Source of the DNA: Paenibacillus sp. FSL K6-1330
GTDB taxonomy: Bacteria; Bacillota; Bacilli; Paenibacillales; Paenibacillaceae
Direction of reading: 5' to 3'
Assembly (NCBI RefSeq): GCF_037976825.1
Contig: NZ_CP150269.1
Coordinates: 2,121,501 to 2,185,500, forward strand
Length of the DNA stretch: 64,000 bases
A model generated the notes under the pieces. It ran no database searches and was not told where the DNA came from. It was given only the letters and a program-made list of their open reading frames with translations. Shown here in pieces: positions 36,635-46,056 of this stretch. Position 1 is the first letter of the stretch. Each line of letters opens with the position of its first letter. Position numbers and translations under genes: made by a program.

Positions 36635-37825
36635 GTGACGGATTACTTGAACGATGCAAAAGGTTTAATGAACCGGATTAGGGAGCTACAGCCCGCGTTC
36701 CGCGGACTAGAAACCATGGTGCTTGAGCCCGGCGCTATGCATGACGTGCCTTCGTATCTTAAACGGCAGGACCTTGGTTCACCGATCGTTGTCGCAGATG
36801 CGAATACGTATGAAGCAGCGGGGAAAAAGCTGGTGGAGAGCTTGGAAGCCGATGGTCTGAAGCCCCGGCTGTGTCTGATTCAGCCAGATGGGCAAGGCGA
36901 CGTTGTGGCGGATGAACGCTCCTTAATGCAGCTGTTTATCGAAGTTGAGCCTGAAGGGACAGGATGCCTGATCGCTGTGGGGTCCGGGACCATTCATGAC
37001 ATTACGCGCTTTGTGAGTCATCGGAGCGGCAAGCCGTTCATCTCGGTACCTACGGCACCTTCGGTTGATGGCTTTACTTCGGCGGGCGCGCCGATCGTGG
37101 TCCGGGGAGTCAAGCAAACCTTTGCGGCCACGGCTCCGATCGCGATATTCGCCGATCCGGAAATTCTAGTGAAGGCACCGCAGCCGCTGGTAGCGGCAGG
37201 TTTTGGCGATATGCTCGGCAAATACACATCGCTGTTGGATTGGAAATTCTCTTCGACCACGGCCGGTGAGCCCTATGATGATCAAGTGGCAGCCATTACG
37301 GAGAGGGCGCTTCAAGCTTGCATTCAGCATGTGGAAGCGATCGGCCAGCGCACGGACGAAGGCATCCGCATTCTGATGACGGCTTTGATCGAGTCGGGGA
37401 TCGCGATGCTGCTGTTCGGTCAGTCCCACCCTGCCTCCGGGGCGGAACATCATCTCTCGCATTACTGGGAGATGGAGTACTTGCGCCGCGGCAACCGGGC
37501 CCTGCTGCATGGTGCCAAAGTGGGGGTGGCCTGCAGCGAAATATCGAGCCTATATCACGACGCGGCCGATAAGGGAGTGTATCCTAATGCCAAGCCTACG
37601 CATTGGGAGACATATGGAGAGCAGGTTCGGGAGTGGCTGCGCAAGGTCCCTTCGAAGGAGAAAATTGCCGATCTGCTGCGGCAAGTCGGAGGTCCTTCCA
37701 CCCTTCAGGAGCTTGGCATCGATGACGAGCTGTTCCGGGAGAGCCTGCGGGAGGCGCACAATCTGCGCGACCGACATACCATTTTGAGGGCGCTGAACGA
37801 GGAAAAGGTGGAGGTAAGGTCATAA
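36635..37825 (+). CDS. araM: sn-glycerol-1-phosphate dehydrogenase (AraM/EgsA)
   Basis: 396 residues, NAD-dependent metal enzyme that reduces DHAP to sn-glycerol-1-phosphate; B. subtilis AraM makes archaea-type glycerophosphate from an arabinose operon. Seen: AVGSGTIHDITRFVSHRSG, VPTAPSVDGFTSAGAP, and the metal ligands AGFGDMLGKYTS and GAEHHLSHYWEM. The GTG start at 36635 follows GGAGAGG (36621-36627). Why this enzyme belongs with arabinose genes is unclear. A strong palindromic terminator follows. Confidence 0.93.
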   Translation: MTDYLNDAKGLMNRIRELQPAFRGLETMVLEPGAMHDVPSYLKRQDLGSPIVVADANTYEAAGKKLVESLEADGLKPRLCLIQPDGQGDVVADERSLMQLFIEVEPEGTGCLIAVGSGTIHDITRFVSHRSGKPFISVPTAPSVDGFTSAGAPIVVRGVKQTFAATAPIAIFADPEILVKAPQPLVAAGFGDMLGKYTSLLDWKFSSTTAGEPYDDQVAAITERALQACIQHVEAIGQRTDEGIRILMTALIESGIAMLLFGQSHPASGAEHHLSHYWEMEYLRRGNRALLHGAKVGVACSEISSLYHDAADKGVYPNAKPTHWETYGEQVREWLRKVPSKEKIADLLRQVGGPSTLQELGIDDELFRESLREAHNLRDRHTILRALNEEKVEVRS

Positions 37826-37936
37826 GGAGAGTTATTTTAAGCGGATTGCAAGATGCGAACTAAAGATTGCACAGTGATCGATTCTGGTTTTGCTATTCGC
37901 ATCTTTATAGTAGAGATTATGTTTTGTCAAAGAAGA

Positions 37937-37971
37937 AAGGGACTATCAATGATCATTGATAGTCCCTTTTT
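37937..37971 (+). terminator. Rho-independent terminator after araM
   Basis: AAAGGGACTATCAATGA pairs with TCATTGATAGTCCCTTT almost end to end, followed by TTTT. It closes araA-araM. Confidence 0.9.
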
Positions 37972-38112
37972 GTGTATTGAAATTCAGTATATTATTTTGG
38001 ACGCGCGGAGCAGATCGCCGGGGCAAGCTTCGGTGATTTCTTTTATTGTATATGCCGTAACAGATAGATTAAGAACGCTTGGAAAATAATAAACATAATT
38101 TACGGATATATA

Positions 38113-38140
38113 GAAAATAATTTTCTTGTAAGCATTTACA
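38113..38140 (+). promoter_or_regulatory. palindrome and CcpA-like cre site upstream of the FAD-oxidoreductase operon
   Basis: TGTAAGCATTTACA at 38127-38140 matches the cre consensus TGTAANCGNTTACA except one central base. Directly before it GAAAATAATTTTC (38113-38125) is a perfect 13-base palindrome that could bind the RpiR regulator encoded at the end of the gene run. A weak promoter, TTTACA-N17-TAGGCT, overlaps the cre. The remaining region 37972-38112 shows no gene. Confidence 0.5.
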
Positions 38141-38215
38141 TTTAACTTTTTGTTTGATAGGCTATGGATAAAGCAGCAAATCATACATCACTAAATCAGA
38201 AGGAGCGAGGATGAT

Positions 38216-39574
38216 ATGGGAAACAGGCTGAAGTATGATGTGGTGGTCATGGGCGGCGGCATATCGGGTGCAATGGCGGCCGTTGCGGCATCGAGTTTAG
38301 GGGTGAAGACGCTGATCGTAGAGTCCCATGGGTTTCTTGGCGGGACACTTACTGCGAATGGGGTAGGGCCGATGATGACATTCCATGCGGGAGAGAAGCT
38401 TGCCATTCAAGGGTTTACAGATCAGCTGATTGAACGGCTGAAGAAGCAGGGCAAGTCGCCGGGGCATATTTTCGATACGGTGGGCTTTACGTATTCGGTT
38501 ACCCCGTTTGATGCCGAAGCGATGAAGCATGAGCTGGAGCTGATGGTCACCGAGAGCGGAGGGGAGATTCTGTATCATACGATGCTGGCTGGCGTGAAGA
38601 CCGAGGACGGGCGAATCGTCGGCATTACGGTATGCAATAAGTCCGGTCTAAGCGACATCGAGGCCTCCGTGTTCATCGACGGGACGGGAGACGGCGATTT
38701 GTCCGTCGGGGCGGGAGCCGAGTTCACTAAGGGCAGGGAATCCGACGGGGCCATGCAGCCGATGACGTTGAAGATGAAGATGTACAACGTCGATACTCCG
38801 AAGGTAAAACAGTATATTCACGCCCACCCGGAAGACTTTCCACTGTATCAGGGCGACACGTCCATCATCGAGAAGGCGCCTCGCTTGTCGGTAGGCGGGT
38901 TCGACAGCCTGTTCAAGCTGGCGAAGGAGAGGGGCGAGATCTCGATTCCGCGAGAGAATGTGCTATTCTTCGAGACCAACAACCCGGGCGAGGTCATCCT
39001 GAATACGACCCGGATCCTCGGTCATGATCCGACGGATGCGTTCAGTCTGAGCAAGGCGGAGATGGAAGGGCGGAAGCAGTGCCGCGAGTTAGAGCTGTTC
39101 ATGCGTAAGTATATTCCGGGCTTTGAGCATGCGGTCGTGGAATCGACCGGCCCGAATATTGGCATTCGGGGATCCCGCCAGATTAAGGGCGTGTACACGC
39201 TGACGGCCGATGATTTGCTGGAACAGCGGCTGTTCGAAGATACGATCGCGCATTCTGGCTACCCGATCGATATCCATAGTCCGGACGGCGAAGGTACGAA
39301 GCATCAGAAGCTGGAATGGGGCGGTATGTACAGCATTCCTTACTCCTGTATGGTCACGGATTCTGTGCAGAACCTGATCGTCATCGGCCGATGCATTTCG
39401 GCCACCTTCGAAGCGCAGGCAGCGATGCGGACGACACCGACGACGGGGGCGATCGGCCATGCCGGCGGGGTAGCATCCGCGTTGGCCGCGAAGAAAGGCA
39501 TTCGCGTCCGGGATGTGGACATCAAGGAAGTGCAGTCCGTGCTGAAAGCACAGGGCGCTTATTTAGAAATATAG
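38216..39574 (+). CDS. FAD-dependent oxidoreductase (FAD_oxidored family)
   Basis: 452 residues. Begins with the dinucleotide-binding VVVMGGGISGAMAAVAASSLG, then LIVESHGFLGGTLTANGVGP, FIDGTGDGDLSVGAGAEF, and a C-terminal IGRCISATFEAQAAMRTTP, the pattern of the FAD-dependent oxidoreductases related to fumarate reductase and TcuA-type dehydrogenases. The substrate is unknown. It is first of five same-strand genes (oxidoreductase, transporter, hydantoinase-like, HExxH protein, RpiR regulator), suggesting a catabolic pathway for an imported organic acid. AGGAGCGAGG precedes ATG 38216. Confidence 0.85.
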   Translation: MGNRLKYDVVVMGGGISGAMAAVAASSLGVKTLIVESHGFLGGTLTANGVGPMMTFHAGEKLAIQGFTDQLIERLKKQGKSPGHIFDTVGFTYSVTPFDAEAMKHELELMVTESGGEILYHTMLAGVKTEDGRIVGITVCNKSGLSDIEASVFIDGTGDGDLSVGAGAEFTKGRESDGAMQPMTLKMKMYNVDTPKVKQYIHAHPEDFPLYQGDTSIIEKAPRLSVGGFDSLFKLAKERGEISIPRENVLFFETNNPGEVILNTTRILGHDPTDAFSLSKAEMEGRKQCRELELFMRKYIPGFEHAVVESTGPNIGIRGSRQIKGVYTLTADDLLEQRLFEDTIAHSGYPIDIHSPDGEGTKHQKLEWGGMYSIPYSCMVTDSVQNLIVIGRCISATFEAQAAMRTTPTTGAIGHAGGVASALAAKKGIRVRDVDIKEVQSVLKAQGAYLEI

Positions 39575-39620
39575 ATGAAGATAAGCCTATTGAGAACTTG
39601 ATTCGAGAGGAGAATACAAC

Positions 39621-40913
39621 GTGACATCTTTCATGTGGGTTCAAGCCATCGGCATTTTACTTGTTTTTCTTGTGTTTGTCGGGTTAATGATGACCCGGAA
39701 GCTTCCGACCATTCTGGCACTGCCCTTGATGGCGATTCTGTTTGCCGTCATTGCCGGCGTGCCGTGGATGTCGAACGATCCCGAGACGACCACGATTGCC
39801 AAGACGATTCTGTCATCCGGCTCGATGAGGTTATCGGGCGCCATCGCGGGATTAGTGTTCGGGGCCTGGTTCGGACAAATTTTGAATAAAGTCGGCATTA
39901 CCAAGTCGATTATTCGAAAAGCGGCCGAACTCGCAGGCGACAAGCCGATGCTGATTGCGGTTCTGTTTTTCGCAACCGCATCCATTATTTTCTCGGCGGC
40001 CGGTGGACTGGGCATGGTCATCCTGGTCGGTACGATCGTCATTCCGATTATGCTGACGGCAGGCATCTCCCAGTTTGTCGCATCGATTGTCGTTATTTCC
40101 GCCGTCGGCGTCGGCGCGCTGTTCAACGTCTCCAACTGGGCCGTTTATGTTGATGTGCTGGGCCTCTCGGTTCAGACGATTGCGGATTATACGCTGGTCG
40201 CCGCGCTGCCGCTCATTCTTGTGTCGCTCGGGATGATTATATTCTACATTAAGCGGGACGGCAAAGGCCGCAAAGCGTGGGCGATGCCGACGGCTTCCGG
40301 CGGAGAAGGCAAAAAGGTGCCTGCCTTTGCCCTCATTAGCCCGCTAGTGCCGGTCATTCTCGTCTTTGCATTCAAGCTCGACATTGTCCCGGCGGTGGTC
40401 ATCGGCGCATTGGTTACGATACTGCTGACCTGGCCGAAGCGGCCGATTCATGTCCTGTCCAGTGCGCTGGTGGAAGGGATTCAGGACGTTGCCGGTGCGA
40501 TGGCGCTCATGATCGGCATCGGAATTTTGTTGAATTCCGTTATGGCGCCACAGGTGTCGGCACTGATCAGCCCGTTGATTGAAGCTGTACTGCCGACCAA
40601 CCCGTTGATGTACATTCTGTTCTTCACGTTGCTATCTCCGCTCGCCATCTATCGTGGTCCGCTGAACGTATGGGGCCTTGGCAGCGGCATTGCTGCTCTG
40701 TTCGTCACGGCGGGTATGACCCCGGTCGCGGCGATGCTGGCGCTGCGCGTCGTCAGCAATGTGCAGGCCGTATCCGACCCGACCAACTCGCATAATGTGT
40801 GGGTCGCGGATTTTACGAAGAGCGACATTAACGATATTTTGAAAAAGACGCTTCCTTGGATGATGGTTGCGGTGCTGATTTCGATGGTGTTGGGTTCATT
40901 CATGGTCTTTTAG
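39621..40913 (+). CDS. GntP/citrate-type permease
   Basis: 430 residues with about twelve hydrophobic segments. The GntP-like features are MMTRKLPTILALPLMAILFA near the start, GLVFGAWFG, FSAAGGLGMVILVGTIVIP and a C-terminal SNVQAVSDPTNSHNVWV. The family imports gluconate, citrate-like and other organic acids. The GTG start at 39621 is preceded by GAGAGGAGA. It follows the FAD oxidoreductase after 46 bases and precedes the hydantoinase-like gene, so it probably brings in the pathway's substrate. The substrate is not readable from sequence. Confidence 0.82.
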   Translation: MTSFMWVQAIGILLVFLVFVGLMMTRKLPTILALPLMAILFAVIAGVPWMSNDPETTTIAKTILSSGSMRLSGAIAGLVFGAWFGQILNKVGITKSIIRKAAELAGDKPMLIAVLFFATASIIFSAAGGLGMVILVGTIVIPIMLTAGISQFVASIVVISAVGVGALFNVSNWAVYVDVLGLSVQTIADYTLVAALPLILVSLGMIIFYIKRDGKGRKAWAMPTASGGEGKKVPAFALISPLVPVILVFAFKLDIVPAVVIGALVTILLTWPKRPIHVLSSALVEGIQDVAGAMALMIGIGILLNSVMAPQVSALISPLIEAVLPTNPLMYILFFTLLSPLAIYRGPLNVWGLGSGIAALFVTAGMTPVAAMLALRVVSNVQAVSDPTNSHNVWVADFTKSDINDILKKTLPWMMVAVLISMVLGSFMVF

Positions 40914-40974
40914 AAGCAGATAGAATCCGGGCGGAGACTTGCGAGTGTCTGCCCGTTGTTGCAGGAGGAGAACG

Positions 40975-43122
40975 ATGGAGAGAAGAAAAGTAAGGGTCGG
41001 GATTGATGTCGGAGGCACCTTCACGGATGCGGCCGTCATTGACAATGAGACGTACGAGGTTATTGGGAAGATGAAAATTCCGACGACACATCATGACGAA
41101 GATGGCGTGGCGAAAGGGATTGTACAAATATTGAAGCGGATTTTGGAGAGCGAGGGCATTGCTCCGGACGATGTGACCTTTATCGCCCACGGGACAACGC
41201 AAGCGACGAACGCCTTGCTGGAGGGGGATGTGGCCCGTGTCGGCATTATCGGCATGGGTTCCGGCCTTGACGGCATGAGCGCGCGCTCGGAGTCGAATCC
41301 CGGGGACATTGAGCTGGCGCCGGGCAAATATTTGAAGACATACCACACGTACCTTGATTCCAAAAATTTGCGGGATGAGGATATCGAAGCGGCGATTGAC
41401 GAACTAGCGCGGCAGGGGGCGGAAGTGATCGTCGCTTCCGAGGCGTACAGCGTTGATGATCCGGCCAATGAGCTTCGTGTCGTTGAGATAGCGAGCCGCA
41501 AAGGTATGTATGCTACCGGCGGGCATGAAATTTCCCAGTTGTATGGACTCAAGACACGGACAAGAACGGCGGTCGTGAATGCATCTCTCATTCCGAAAAT
41601 GATGGAAACGGCGAACATGACGGAGAAATCCGTCAAACATGCGAATATTCAATCCCAGCTCATGATTATGCGCTGCGACGGCGGCGTTATGAGTATCGAC
41701 GAGGTGCGCAAACGTCCGATATTGACGATGCTGTCGGGACTTGCCGCCGGTGTTGCCGGTGTGCTGATGTATGAAAAGGTGTCGGACGGCATCTTTTTCG
41801 AGGTCGGCGGCACAAGCGTCGATATTTCCGTCATCAAAAACGGGAAGGTCATGATCAAGAATGCCCAAGTCGGCGGCCACCGGACTTATTTGCAGTCCTT
41901 GGATGTCCGGACGCTTGGCATTGCCGGCGGAAGCATGATTAAGGTGGCGAACGGGAACATCATCGATGTCGGCCCGCGAAGCGCCCATATTGCGGGCCAG
42001 GAATACGAGGCGTTCGCCGAGGCGGAGCAGATCGTCAATCCGAAGGTCAAGTTCGTCAGCCCGCGGGAAGGGGATCCGGCCGAATATATCATTTTGGAGA
42101 GTGAGACCGGCAAGGAATTCTCCTACACACTGGCCGGCGCGGCCAACATTCTCGGCTATATTCCGGAGGGCGATTACGCGCGAGGGAACAAGGAAGCGGC
42201 CGTGCGGGCATGGGAAGCCCTTGCCGACCATGTAGGCCTGAGCATCGAGGAGGCCGCCAGACAGGTTATGAATATCGCGATTGATAAGACGATGAAGACC
42301 GTCAATGAGATGATCGAAGACTATGAGCTGGATCGCTCGTTTGTGACGTTGGTCGGCGGCGGAGGCAGCGGGGCTGTGCTCGTTCCGGCGATGGCGGAGC
42401 GGGAGCAGTTCCGCTTCCAGATCGCGAATAACGCGCCTTATGTATCGACCATAGGCGTCGCCCTTGCGATGGTGAAGGAGCAGTTGGAGAGAACCGTCGT
42501 GAATCCGACGGAAGAGGATATCAAGCGCATTCGGTCCGAGATCGTCGAGCGTATCGTCAAATCCGGCGCCAGTGAGGATACGGTCGAGGTAACGATCGAG
42601 ATTGATAGCCAGAAAAATATTTTGCGGGCAGTCGCTACCGGCTCGACAGAGCTTCGTTCCAAAGATCTGGGTCAGCAGGCGCTGTCTGGCGAGGAGATGG
42701 CCGCCATAGCCGCTAGCTCAGTCGATCAACCGGCGGCCAGCATGATGCTGGCGTCCCAGTGCGGCCGATGGAGCCTATTCGCCTGCGAGGAGACGAAGAA
42801 ATCATTTTTCGGACTGATCAAGAAGAAAACGACCTATGTGAGCGTGCTCGATCGGGAAGGCGTCGTTCGGTTCAAGAAGGGGAACGTCCACTTCACGAAG
42901 CTGACCAAGGCTCAGTTCGGGGACCGATTACAAGATTTTTTGGATGACAATACGATCTACTCCGATGCAAACGCGACGATCCCGAAGGTATTTGTCTTTT
43001 ATCGGGAGAAGATGCTCGATTTGACCGGAATGCAGACGAAGGAGCAGTTGATGTCGATTCTCGAGATCGAGACGGAGATGCTGACACAGGAAGAAGAATT
43101 GATCGTCGTTGTTTATCAATAA
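40975..43122 (+). CDS. hydantoinase/oxoprolinase-family protein
   Basis: 715 residues. The N-terminal hydantoinase/oxoprolinase domain opens with VGIDVGGTFTDAAVID, an actin-like ATPase phosphate loop, and continues with FIAHGTTQATNALLEGDVARVGII and the core LTMLSGLAAGVAGV, EVGGTSVDISVI. Family members cleave hydantoins, 5-oxoproline or carboxylate acetone using ATP. A C-terminal extension after residue 600 is not recognised. The second hydantoinase subunit HyuB is absent, so the activity may differ from classic hydantoinase. AGGAGGAG gives ATG 40975; the frame is open to 40939. Confidence 0.85.
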   Translation: MERRKVRVGIDVGGTFTDAAVIDNETYEVIGKMKIPTTHHDEDGVAKGIVQILKRILESEGIAPDDVTFIAHGTTQATNALLEGDVARVGIIGMGSGLDGMSARSESNPGDIELAPGKYLKTYHTYLDSKNLRDEDIEAAIDELARQGAEVIVASEAYSVDDPANELRVVEIASRKGMYATGGHEISQLYGLKTRTRTAVVNASLIPKMMETANMTEKSVKHANIQSQLMIMRCDGGVMSIDEVRKRPILTMLSGLAAGVAGVLMYEKVSDGIFFEVGGTSVDISVIKNGKVMIKNAQVGGHRTYLQSLDVRTLGIAGGSMIKVANGNIIDVGPRSAHIAGQEYEAFAEAEQIVNPKVKFVSPREGDPAEYIILESETGKEFSYTLAGAANILGYIPEGDYARGNKEAAVRAWEALADHVGLSIEEAARQVMNIAIDKTMKTVNEMIEDYELDRSFVTLVGGGGSGAVLVPAMAEREQFRFQIANNAPYVSTIGVALAMVKEQLERTVVNPTEEDIKRIRSEIVERIVKSGASEDTVEVTIEIDSQKNILRAVATGSTELRSKDLGQQALSGEEMAAIAASSVDQPAASMMLASQCGRWSLFACEETKKSFFGLIKKKTTYVSVLDREGVVRFKKGNVHFTKLTKAQFGDRLQDFLDDNTIYSDANATIPKVFVFYREKMLDLTGMQTKEQLMSILEIETEMLTQEEELIVVVYQ

Positions 43123-43134
43123 GGAGGGAAAGGT

Positions 43135-43830
43135 ATGCCGGAGCCGGACGAGGTTATTCGCCGATTGATGGAAGAAGAAGGGGCTGATGAGTTGCTGGCG
43201 TGCGCGGAGCTGGAGCAGGACCCCCTTTTCCACAAAATACCGAAGGATCGAATGGCGTACTATGTAAGCATGTCGCTGAAACGGGGCAGAGAGACGGCGG
43301 CTGCCTACAAGAACAAGGGCAAGTCCATCCGGGAACTGTTTCAGATGGAAGGCTTACAGTATCAAGTGACGAATCGGTCCGGCACTTTCCACAACGTCAG
43401 CTTCCGCGCGCAGATTGATTTCGCGAAGAGCCCGCCGGCGATTATCATCTATGCCTCGTCGCTCCGCGATATGCGGCAGGCGTACCGGACGGTGATGGGG
43501 AATGGATGCGAGGAGCGGGAACAGGAGCTGGAGCGGCTGATCGACCTTCATTTAGCACATGAGTTTTTTCATTATACGGAATACCGGGCGGGGCAGTTCA
43601 CGAATGAGACGCTGGAGCCGATTGATATGTTCAAGCTGGGAAGCTGGTATACGAAGAGGTCAAGCATTGTGAAATGCAGTGAAATCGCGGCGCATGCATT
43701 CTGCAAAACGATACTGGGCCTGCCCTGCTTGCCGAATGTGCTCGATTACGCGTTTCTTGTAGAGACGAGGGCGATGGATGCAGGTGAGCTTAGCCGGCGG
43801 GTGGAATATTGGAAGATGATGTTGGCCTGA
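43135..43830 (+). CDS. unrecognised protein with an HExxH metallopeptidase-like motif
   Basis: 231 residues, no signal peptide or membrane segment. LAHEFFHYTEYRAG carries HExxH (His142, Glu143, His146), and Glu183 in CSEIAAHAF lies 37 residues on, the gluzincin spacing for a third zinc ligand. Otherwise I do not recognise it. It is 12 bases behind the hydantoinase-like gene and under the same promoter, so it probably acts in that pathway, for example as an amidase or peptidase (inference). AAGGAGGGAAAG precedes ATG 43135. Confidence 0.72.
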   Translation: MPEPDEVIRRLMEEEGADELLACAELEQDPLFHKIPKDRMAYYVSMSLKRGRETAAAYKNKGKSIRELFQMEGLQYQVTNRSGTFHNVSFRAQIDFAKSPPAIIIYASSLRDMRQAYRTVMGNGCEEREQELERLIDLHLAHEFFHYTEYRAGQFTNETLEPIDMFKLGSWYTKRSSIVKCSEIAAHAFCKTILGLPCLPNVLDYAFLVETRAMDAGELSRRVEYWKMMLA

Positions 43831-43924
43831 TTTTATCATTACTTCCCTTGATATGATATAATGGGGTGTACTGGCGAAGTTACCGGATTCGCATTTTTCC
43901 CATTGGCAGTCAGGAGGAGGTACC

Positions 43925-44785
43925 ATGTCTTCACAGGTTCCGGCGGTTATCGCAAAAATTGTATCGCAAACTCAAAAACTAACATACGGTGAAAATCAGA
44001 TCGCCAATTTTGTTATACACAATCCGGAATTCATCACCCGTAACACCATTACGGCTATCGCGAATGAAATCGGTGTGTCCGAGACAAGCATCAACCGTTT
44101 TTGCAAAAAGGTGGGCTTCAAAGGGTTCAACGATTTTAAAATCGCGTTCGCCCAGGATGCGTTTTACCGGGATATGCAGGCCAAGAAGAAAGAGAGACGG
44201 GAGATTAACGTCATTGATGCGCTGGCTCTCGACTATAACGAACTGATCGTTAACACTTCGGCGCTCATTACGGAAGATCAGCTTCATCAAGTGGTCAAGC
44301 TGCTGAAGGGCGCGCGCCGAATCCTCCTCATCGGCTTGTTCGATTCGTTCCTCGCGGCCATGGCATTGAAGAACCGGCTCGCGATTATCGGCGTTCATGC
44401 TGATGCAATCAATGACAGCAGGGAGATGAAAATCGCGGCCTCCCAATGCGGTCCTGAGGATGTCGTAATTGCCTTCTCGCGTTCAGGTTCGACCCGGGAG
44501 ATTATCGATGCCGTCAACATCGCGCAGGTCAATCAGGCCAAGACCGTGGCAGTCACCTGTTATGACTCATCAGCGATTACAGAAAATGCGGTGGTCGATA
44601 TTATTGCGCCAGATAAAATCTCGGTCAATAACAGCGCTTTTATGTCCAACCATATCACGTTTCTGTTTGTCGTCGATCTCATTATGAGCGTTTTCATTTC
44701 ATCGGATAAGCAGTATTTGAAGAAAAAGCTGGACAGCGAAGGAATATTGGCAAGCGATCAATCGATAACGAATTATTTTCTGTGA
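43925..44785 (+). CDS. RpiR/MurR-family transcriptional regulator
   Basis: 286 residues. N-terminal HTH_6 domain (about 1-80; NTITAIANEIGVSETSINRFCKKVGF) and C-terminal SIS phosphosugar-binding domain (about 125-265; RRILLIGLFDS, VVIAFSRSGSTREIIDAV). It probably senses a phosphorylated or carboxylated intermediate and controls the preceding four genes. A TATAAT at 43857-43862 suggests its own promoter. The palindrome at 38113-38125 is a candidate operator. Confidence 0.9.
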   Translation: MSSQVPAVIAKIVSQTQKLTYGENQIANFVIHNPEFITRNTITAIANEIGVSETSINRFCKKVGFKGFNDFKIAFAQDAFYRDMQAKKKERREINVIDALALDYNELIVNTSALITEDQLHQVVKLLKGARRILLIGLFDSFLAAMALKNRLAIIGVHADAINDSREMKIAASQCGPEDVVIAFSRSGSTREIIDAVNIAQVNQAKTVAVTCYDSSAITENAVVDIIAPDKISVNNSAFMSNHITFLFVVDLIMSVFISSDKQYLKKKLDSEGILASDQSITNYFL

Positions 44786-44796
44786 TTGTAGAAACA

Positions 44797-44837
44797 AAAC
44801 GCTCTTGTCGCGCAAATGCGCGGCGAGGGCGTTTTTT
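44797..44837 (+). terminator. Rho-independent terminator after the RpiR gene
   Basis: AACGCTCTTGTCGCGC pairs with GCGCGGCGAGGGCGTT around AAAT (G-U pairs included), followed by TTTT. Confidence 0.8.
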
Positions 44838-44946
44838 AATGCTGCTTATGACTTGTTGTTTTGGTGGTAGTGGGAAAGGAGGAGCGCGAGCAGATATTCG
44901 ATATTCTTATCGTTCAAGCCCGCGCCTGCTTTCAGCATGTCCGCAC

Positions 44947-44983
44947 AAACAGCAGGAGCAGGGTGTCCCTGTTCCTGCTGTTT
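44947..44983. terminator. hairpin between the converging RpiR and ArsR genes
   Basis: AAACAGCAGGAGCAGGG and CCCTGTTCCTGCTGTTT form a 17-base stem with a short loop, flanked by short T runs on both sides. It sits about 85 bases past the end of the minus-strand ArsR gene and may terminate it. The rest of 44838-45067 shows no gene. Confidence 0.55.
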
Positions 44984-45067
44984 TCCATACTTTAGTGGAT
45001 AAACGTATCAAACCAATGCAGATGTTAACCTACTATAGTGATTCTAATTCACCCTTCATTCGACTCT

Positions 45068-45985
45068 CTAGCCTTCCTTCACATCATACAGTACGCGAGC
45101 CAACAGGTCCTGGCTATAGTTGCCGAAATGCTTGCCGTAAATGGTTAAGCCGCGTTTATTAACAGATTGTTCGTTAACGGAGATCCTGAAGGTGAGCTCG
45201 CTTTTGTAATCAAGCTGAATCTGGTCCAGACCAACATCCGAGATGCGGCATCCATCGATAAAGCTGCCTTCCTTATTAATTCGGATTAGCTTCAGCATGC
45301 CGTATTGGTTCAAATGAGGCGGCCACCATTCGGGGTTGAAAGTACCGCGTTTGTCCCCGAAATCCCCCGGACTTGTCCAGCTGCCAATCTCGATCCCGTT
45401 TACGTAAAAGAAAATGTCCGATGGATAATTGTCGCAATATCCCGGCGCCTCGGAGCCAAGCTCTAACGAGAATTGAATCTCGCGGAACGATTGATTGGAC
45501 TTCAAATAATTCGGGATCCGGTATTCCAGGAATCCTTCGGTAAGCCAGATGATCTCCGAGTTGATCCGCTCCGGATCGGCGAAATAGCGCGGATCGTCAA
45601 AATCTCCGATGATGCTGTCCTTGGTCGCAAGCCCGCAGGTCGGGGTAGCCTGGTAATCACTGTAATGGCCAACCTGAATCTCCACCTCGTACAAGTTATC
45701 CATATCCTTGCTGCGAAGATCAACCATCAGGGTGTCTTTATTCAGGTAGCAGATCTTCTGAATGCCGTGTTTACCGCCCGTGGTATTAATTTCGATCAGG
45801 CCACTATCTTCCAATTTCTTGATATGCATGGTAATAGCGCCATTGCTGAGGTTCAGCCTGTTCGCGAGATCGTTTAAGTTTAGACTTTGGTTCTTGGCCA
45901 GCAGTTCCAGAATTTGAATGCGAATTTCCGAGCTGAGCGCTTTAAAGATATCAAGCCCGCTCATTAAATCTTTAATGTAGATCAT
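45068..45985 (-). CDS. ArsR-type regulator with a large C-terminal domain
   Basis: 305 residues. Residues 8-90 are an ArsR winged helix (FKALSSEIRIQILELLAKN, LSNGAITMHIKKLEDSGLI). The rest (about 95-305) is a beta-rich domain with GSEAPGYCDNYPSDIFFYVNG and SWTSPGDFGDKRG, not the usual small metal-sensing ArsR. The C-terminal part looks like a carbohydrate- or ligand-binding sandwich, which I cannot name. It is transcribed away from the arabinofuranosidase gene across a 395-base AT-rich region, so control of arabinan use is likely (inference). Confidence 0.82.
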   Translation of the reverse strand: MIYIKDLMSGLDIFKALSSEIRIQILELLAKNQSLNLNDLANRLNLSNGAITMHIKKLEDSGLIEINTTGGKHGIQKICYLNKDTLMVDLRSKDMDNLYEVEIQVGHYSDYQATPTCGLATKDSIIGDFDDPRYFADPERINSEIIWLTEGFLEYRIPNYLKSNQSFREIQFSLELGSEAPGYCDNYPSDIFFYVNGIEIGSWTSPGDFGDKRGTFNPEWWPPHLNQYGMLKLIRINKEGSFIDGCRISDVGLDQIQLDYKSELTFRISVNEQSVNKRGLTIYGKHFGNYSQDLLARVLYDVKEG

Positions 45986-46056
45986 CTTATCTCAAACCTT
46001 CTTCCGATTAAAGGATTTATATAACGATGATAATAGGTACAGAGGGGTAAAGAGGT

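Noticed and set aside
44782..45162. 126-residue open frame after the RpiR gene
   Set aside because: It overlaps the RpiR terminator, lacks a ribosome binding site, and its Arg/Cys/Ser-rich composition is unlike a protein.
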